A program made the translations under genes and the position numbers. Shown here in pieces: positions 4,505 to 8,680 of a stretch of 8,680 bases of DNA (positions are counted from its first letter, which is position 1; every line of letters begins with the position of its first letter). The notes under the pieces were generated by a model, which ran no database searches, had not been told where the DNA came from, and saw only the letters and a list, made by a program, of their open reading frames with translations. Location: contig CALZKX010000292.1 in NCBI GenBank assembly GCA_945788155.1, positions 1 through 8,680 on the forward strand, read 5' to 3'. This DNA comes from an uncultured Flavobacteriaceae bacterium. Lineage in GTDB: Bacteria; Bacteroidota; Bacteroidia; Flavobacteriales; Flavobacteriaceae.

Positions 4505-7263
4505 TATTCTGTCTCTTTTTCAATGAAAGGAATGCTAGGATTATAGATTTCCAGGATGAGCTTTTTAAGCTCAGCCTCAAAACTTTCTAGAGTTTGCGCA
4601 TTTATATTGGTGTCTTTTTTTCTACTATTAACAGCCTCTTTTTTACCGAATTTTAAAAAGCCAGCATTTAGGTTTTTGAACGAAATAATGCCAGCTTCAA
4701 TATTTCTATTAAAAGGAGTTCTACTGTTCATCATGAAGGCATACATAAGTATTTGAAAGCTTTTGCTGTACTTTTTATAATCTGTGGAAATATCATCCCA
4801 GTTTACCAACTCGACGTTTCCTTGTTCCACTTTCCCTGTTTTATAATCTATAATTCGCAACACGCCATTATACTCATCCACACGATCGACTTTTCCTTTT
4901 AGTATAATAGGAAAATCCAATTCCTCAATGTTGATCGGGACTTTTAAATCGGCTTCAATTTCAAGGATTTTAATAATATTGCCTTGTTCTAAATCTTTTA
5001 ATTCTTTGTTTAAAAAATTGAACACATATCGTTTGGCAATTTCAAAAATTATTAAGTTTTTGCCTTTGGTAATATCTCCTTCTTTATATATGGCTTTAAA
5101 GTGATGTAAAATTCTACCTTCAATTTTCCCTTTCAAATTCTTCACCAAATCGGTATATAGCAAAACACCTTCTAAGGGCTTATAAAGATCTTCGAGAGCG
5201 TTATGGACAACAGTTCCCAGTGTATTTACAGCTACAGTTTCTTCAACATCATTAAAGCTCATTATTCCTAATATTTTTTGATAATAAAAATCTAACGGAT
5301 TTCTAATGTAATTTGTTAAAGACGAAGGTGAAAGACCTTTTTTTGACTGGGTTTTTAAAGCAACAAGAACCTCGTCTGTTTTAGAAATGGAGTTTAGTGT
5401 TTTAGTTATTTTTGGTGTTACAGGAGTCACAACTTTATGTTGAATATCATGAATATTTTCAACGTCTAATTGTGTAATGAATCTGCTTTTTTCGCCACCA
5501 TTAATAACATCTGGCTCAGTATTATAAATAATATGCACATTTTTTGCTCGCTGTATTAATCGATAAAAATGATATGTATAAACGGCGTCTTTTTCTTTAT
5601 ACGTAGGCAGGTTGTTTTCTAATTTCACATCATAAGGAATAAAAGAATTATTACTTTTCCCAGCAGGCAACACACCTTCGTTGACTGAGGTTATTATAAC
5701 GGTTTCAAAATCTAAAACCCTAGACTCCAACATGCCCATTATTTGTAATCCTTTTAAGGGCTCTCCTTTGAAATCTAAAGTTTCGTTAGCCAACAACTCA
5801 TTATAAATACTGTACAATGAGCTTATTGTATCTATATAGAGGTATTTTGAATTGAGGCGATTTATGGAATTGAAAACCTCATTAAACCTATAAAGATATT
5901 CTAAGGCAAGAATGTTTTTATCCTTGTTATTAGATAACGCCTCTTTAATTTTAAGTATAAGCGTTAAACTGTTTTGTAGAGCCAATGAGGCATTGTTGCT
6001 CCAATTTTTAAATAGTAAATGTAATAGCACTTCACATTTTGGAGCAAGTTTAGTAAGGTCTTTAAGGCTCAAAAAAACCAAATTGTTTTTGTGAACCGTA
6101 TTTATAATGAATTGCCCAAAATCTTCATCTTTGTCTATAAATAATGGTCTAATATATGGATGAGAAATTATAGCGATAACATCCTTATGGTAATAAGAAA
6201 TACCAACTTCTTTATGCAATAAAAATAACTGATCAAACAATGAAGCTAATGGAATAGATTTTAATGGAAATCCCATGGTAATATTTAATGCATCAACAGA
6301 GTTGGGCAATGAATTTAAAACAGGAAGCAATAGTGTTTCATCTCCTAAAACTACAGCTGTATTGTTAAGGTTGCCTTTATCCGATTTCAATCTTGAAAGC
6401 AATTCTCCAACATATTTTGCTTGCCCAACATTTTTAGGAATACCAATTACCGAGATTTTTTTATTTTCCTCATAATGATTATGTGCCCAATTTATGGAAT
6501 GATTTTTAAAATACGACCAGCTTTTTTTATGTTGTCTAATAAAATAGCCAGCCTCATGATTCACATTACTTAAAAAGATTTCATCAATATCCCAATAAAT
6601 ACTAGCTAAACCAGCTTGAAGAAGCCCTTGAATTATAACGCTCTCAGAATTATTTAAGGCACTAAACCCAATAAAAATGTGCTGTGTATTAGGATTAACT
6701 TGCATGTATTCTTCTAAGTTTTCAACCGCTTCTCTATAAATTAAGCCTTGATATCCTTTGTCTTTTTTAATAAGTTCATCGGAAAGACATGAGTAATATG
6801 TAAATAATCGTTTCCAAAAGATTAAATAGTTTTTAATTAAAGGTGTTTGGGTTTTCTCTAACGACCAGTGATTAATTTCTTGAATAGCACTTAAGTAGCC
6901 GAAAATAGCTTTAGGATTAATTAAATAGCGGTCAATTTCGTTAAAATCCTGAAGTAGTATTTGAGCCCATTTTGAAAAACTCTCAAAAGGTTCTGTTTGT
7001 TCTTTTGGAGTTTGAGCCCTATAAATGTTATAAAACTCAAAAAGAAGTTCGGTATTAGGTATTTTTTTTAGTTGGGAAAGCTCCTCGATAAACTCTTCAA
7101 TACTGCTTATTGATGGCGCAAAAATTGTTTTAGATGTATTGGAAGCTATTTCGCTTTTAAAAAACACACCTGCACGTTTACTGGGAAGTATAAATTTTAC
7201 TTTAGATAAATTAACCTTTTTATTTTCAAGGTCTTTTATAACATCATTAATGAAACTGGACAT
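4504..7263 (-). CDS. AddB-like PD-(D/E)XK nuclease / inactivated helicase protein
   Basis: This 919-residue protein resembles the AddB/RexB subunit of AddAB-type helicase-nucleases, which process double-strand DNA ends for recombination. The C-terminal nuclease domain (about 645-919) has GTVVHNALE (H687), GKVDRVD (D793), IIDYKTG (D806, K808) and FQILMYA (Q837), the RecB-family PD-(D/E)XK set, so it looks catalytically intact. The N-terminal two-thirds follow the UvrD-like layout, but the expected Walker A position reads ILPSKRAGVFF with no GxGK[ST]. Motif V is replaced by MLESRVLDFE, followed by VNEGVLP as in AddB. The usual iron-sulfur cysteines are absent: YIRNP stands where AddB has Y-x2-C-P, and the only cysteines are C159 and C410. 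Length is below that of Bacillus AddB (about 1,160). No addA-type helicase gene is in the window. The start ATG 7263 lies 12 nt past the palindrome; no clear promoter was found. Confidence 0.85.
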   Translation of the reverse strand: MSSFINDVIKDLENKKVNLSKVKFILPSKRAGVFFKSEIASNTSKTIFAPSISSIEEFIEELSQLKKIPNTELLFEFYNIYRAQTPKEQTEPFESFSKWAQILLQDFNEIDRYLINPKAIFGYLSAIQEINHWSLEKTQTPLIKNYLIFWKRLFTYYSCLSDELIKKDKGYQGLIYREAVENLEEYMQVNPNTQHIFIGFSALNNSESVIIQGLLQAGLASIYWDIDEIFLSNVNHEAGYFIRQHKKSWSYFKNHSINWAHNHYEENKKISVIGIPKNVGQAKYVGELLSRLKSDKGNLNNTAVVLGDETLLLPVLNSLPNSVDALNITMGFPLKSIPLASLFDQLFLLHKEVGISYYHKDVIAIISHPYIRPLFIDKDEDFGQFIINTVHKNNLVFLSLKDLTKLAPKCEVLLHLLFKNWSNNASLALQNSLTLILKIKEALSNNKDKNILALEYLYRFNEVFNSINRLNSKYLYIDTISSLYSIYNELLANETLDFKGEPLKGLQIMGMLESRVLDFETVIITSVNEGVLPAGKSNNSFIPYDVKLENNLPTYKEKDAVYTYHFYRLIQRAKNVHIIYNTEPDVINGGEKSRFITQLDVENIHDIQHKVVTPVTPKITKTLNSISKTDEVLVALKTQSKKGLSPSSLTNYIRNPLDFYYQKILGIMSFNDVEETVAVNTLGTVVHNALEDLYKPLEGVLLYTDLVKNLKGKIEGRILHHFKAIYKEGDITKGKNLIIFEIAKRYVFNFLNKELKDLEQGNIIKILEIEADLKVPINIEELDFPIILKGKVDRVDEYNGVLRIIDYKTGKVEQGNVELVNWDDISTDYKKYSKSFQILMYAFMMNSRTPFNRNIEAGIISFKNLNAGFLKFGKKEAVNSRKKDTNINAQTLESFEAELKKLILEIYNPSIPFIEKETE

Positions 7264-7275
7264 TGTATAAAAATA

Positions 7276-7305
7276 AAAAACGCTTCGATATATCGAAGCG
7301 TTTTT
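7276..7305 (-). terminator. Intrinsic terminator of ompA (30-bp perfect palindrome)
   Basis: The stretch is a perfect inverted repeat centred between 7290 and 7291: AAAAACGCTTCGATA on one arm and its exact complement on the other, with a GC-rich CGCTTCG stem. On the minus strand it starts 26 nt after the ompA stop and is followed by TTTTTTATTTTT, a textbook rho-independent terminator. Flanking A and T runs make it potentially bidirectional. It stands directly before the nuclease gene, with the poly-U tract running to within a few bases of that ATG. Confidence 0.85.
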
Positions 7306-7331
7306 ATATATAATTTAATTATATTTTGTTA

Positions 7332-8680
7332 TTACATGTCAGCAAGTTTCACCTCAACACGTCTATTTGCAGCTCTACCAGCTCTAGTTTTGTTAGAATC
7401 TATAGGCATAGTTTCTCCATATCCTTTTGCAGATAATCTTGCAGCTGAGATTCCGTTATTTACTAAGAAATCCATAACGGCATGAGCTCTAGCATCAGAT
7501 AATCTTTGGTTTAAAGCATCGCCACCAGTACTGTCAGTATGACCTTCAATAGTAAAGTTTGCTTTAGGATATTCTTTTAATATCGCAGTAATTGCTTCTA
7601 ACGTTGGTTCAGTACCAGACTTAAATGAAGATTTTCCAGTATTGAAGTTAATTGTTCTAGCATACTCTGTTAATTGTTCTTGAACTTCAGCTGTAGGCAC
7701 CACTATTTCAGGACAACCATTATTTGCAGCTGTTCCGGCTTCGTTAGGACATTGATCGTCTTTGTCTAAAACACCATCACCGTCAGTATCTGGCCAAGGG
7801 CAACCATTGTTGGCAGCAGGACCAGCTTCGTTAGGACAGTTGTCACTAGCATCAGTTACACCATCGCGATCAGCATCTGGGCAACCAGCTAAAGCTTCTA
7901 AACCAGCAACGTTAGGACAGTTATCCTTATTGTCAGAGACACCATCACCATCCGAATCTGGACAACCATTAAACTCAGCTAAACCAGCTTCGTTAGGGCA
8001 CGTGTCTTTAGAATCTTCAATCCCATCACCATCCGAATCTGGACAACCGTTGAAAGCTTCTAGACCAGGAACCTCAGGACAAGCATCGTTTTTGTCATAG
8101 ACGCCATCACCATCCGTATCTTTACCTCCAAATTTAATAGAAAGCCCTAATGAATGTTGAAAATGTTTAGCCAAATAGTCTTCAAAAGAATGCTTATAGG
8201 TAGATTGTACAGTTGCGCCAACGTTTTCAGTAAACCAATAATTGATTCCAAAAGTTCCATTTACTGTACCAGCACCAATTTTGTCAACCCAAGTATATCC
8301 ACCACCAACAGCCAAATAAGGCTCAAGGGTTTTCCAGTTTAAAACTTCACCCAAACTGTATTTTATAATACCATCTGTTCCATAATAAATTAAACCGTCA
8401 ACATCTGAATCACCAAAAGAGTCTATTTTATTAATCGACCCAATGAAACCCAATGAGAAACCATCCCCTAGGTATCTGGATATTCCAATAGTAGATACTG
8501 ATGGCAATATGTTGTAATGCTCAGTATTAAAGAACTTTTCAAATGTTCCACCGAGTGGAGCATTTTCTCCAACTGGATAAAAATCAACGGCATTAAACCC
8601 TACGGTAAATTGCCAAGGATTGTTGTCGTCTTGTGCGTTTACGTTGCTAAAACCAATTACTAGCAACAAAGCGAACATTA
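7332..8680 (-). CDS. OmpA-family outer membrane protein with TSP3 repeats, N-terminus cut by window edge
   Basis: This outer-membrane protein anchors the membrane to peptidoglycan. Numbered from the Met at 8678, it has a secretion signal (FALLLVIGFSNVNA, cleavage near residue 15 or 16), a beta-barrel-like domain (about 18-184, aromatic strand ends, closing with LGLSIKF), five TSP3 calcium-binding repeats (187-323) and an OmpA C-terminal domain (about 332-448). In that domain D382 (EGHTDSTGG) and R397 (LSDARA) match the two residues known to bind diaminopimelate, and NRRVEV closes the fold. The Met at 8678 is probably not the start: it leaves the signal without basic residues, and the frame is open to the right edge. 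A few more residues with Lys or Arg are expected beyond 8680. Expression is presumably separate from the nuclease because of the terminator at 7276-7305. Codon use is more G+C-rich than its neighbours, as expected for an abundant protein. Confidence 0.93.
   Translation of the reverse strand, partial: MFALLLVIGFSNVNAQDDNNPWQFTVGFNAVDFYPVGENAPLGGTFEKFFNTEHYNILPSVSTIGISRYLGDGFSLGFIGSINKIDSFGDSDVDGLIYYGTDGIIKYSLGEVLNWKTLEPYLAVGGGYTWVDKIGAGTVNGTFGINYWFTENVGATVQSTYKHSFEDYLAKHFQHSLGLSIKFGGKDTDGDGVYDKNDACPEVPGLEAFNGCPDSDGDGIEDSKDTCPNEAGLAEFNGCPDSDGDGVSDNKDNCPNVAGLEALAGCPDADRDGVTDASDNCPNEAGPAANNGCPWPDTDGDGVLDKDDQCPNEAGTAANNGCPEIVVPTAEVQEQLTEYARTINFNTGKSSFKSGTEPTLEAITAILKEYPKANFTIEGHTDSTGGDALNQRLSDARAHAVMDFLVNNGISAARLSAKGYGETMPIDSNKTRAGRAANRRVEVKLADM
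7710..8120 (-). repeat. Five tandem TSP3 repeats (81-bp unit) within ompA
   Basis: Units in gene order are 8120-8040, 8039-7959, 7958-7878, 7877-7791 and 7790-7710, of 27, 27, 27, 29 and 27 codons. Each reads D-x-D-x-DG-(V/I)-x-D-x3-D-x-CP, about ten residues, then GCP, with two cysteines per unit that are expected to pair and acidic residues that bind calcium in TSP3 domains. The DNA itself is repetitive, above all around the DSDGDG and GCP codons. Unit four has DADRDG in place of DxDGDG and two extra residues (WP) at its end. Confidence 0.93.

Noticed and set aside
7762..8100. Plus-strand frame of 112 codons with a Pro/Ser/Gly-rich periodic protein
   Set aside because: It is the antisense shadow of the TSP3 repeats in ompA; its periodicity comes from the 81-bp units.
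7710..8120. Regular repeats that could suggest a CRISPR array
   Set aside because: The units are contiguous coding repeats with no unique spacers, and they translate into TSP3 motifs.

Overview
The window looks like ordinary chromosome from a member of the Bacteroidota, most likely the Flavobacteriaceae. The evidence is the strong A+T bias, initiation regions with almost no Shine-Dalgarno sequences, TAnnTTTG-type -7 promoter boxes, a flavobacterial-style OmpA protein with TSP3 repeats, and the diverged AddB-like nuclease typical of this group. No species can be named from the sequence alone.

Layout, left to right. (1) Positions 1-1362, minus strand, hold a tightly packed four-gene cluster. 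In transcription order it is a 57-residue single-helix membrane protein, a 32-residue single-helix membrane protein, QueD (6-carboxytetrahydropterin synthase, queuosine pathway) and LpxH (UDP-2,3-diacylglucosamine hydrolase, lipid A pathway, cut by the left edge). Every junction is a 1-nt gap or an overlap, so translation is probably coupled. (2) Positions 1385-2719, minus strand: a DinF-type MATE exporter that starts at TTG. (3) Positions 2788-3582, plus strand: a two-domain universal stress protein, divergent from the exporter, followed 5 nt later by a tRNA-Ala(GGC) gene. (4) Positions 3662-7263, minus strand: a two-gene unit of a 919-residue AddB-like PD-(D/E)XK nuclease followed by an alpha/beta hydrolase that overlaps it by 1 nt (TAATG). 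The hydrolase stop codon abuts the convergent tRNA with no spacer. (5) A 30-bp perfect palindrome (7276-7305), best read as the intrinsic terminator of ompA. (6) Positions 7332-8680, minus strand: an OmpA-family outer membrane protein with a beta-barrel, five TSP3 calcium-binding repeats and a C-terminal peptidoglycan-binding domain; its true start lies just beyond the right edge.

The genes do not form one pathway. They are envelope functions (LpxH, OmpA, MATE, two small membrane proteins), a tRNA gene and a tRNA-modification gene, stress response (Usp) and DNA end processing (AddB-like). I found no mobile element, CRISPR array, phage gene, toxin-antitoxin pair or defence island, and nothing that amounts to a new system. 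The items most worth a second look are the two small membrane proteins wired into the queD-lpxH cluster, the AddB-like protein lacking a visible Walker A and Fe-S cysteines, and the very tight uspA/tRNA/hydrolase packing.
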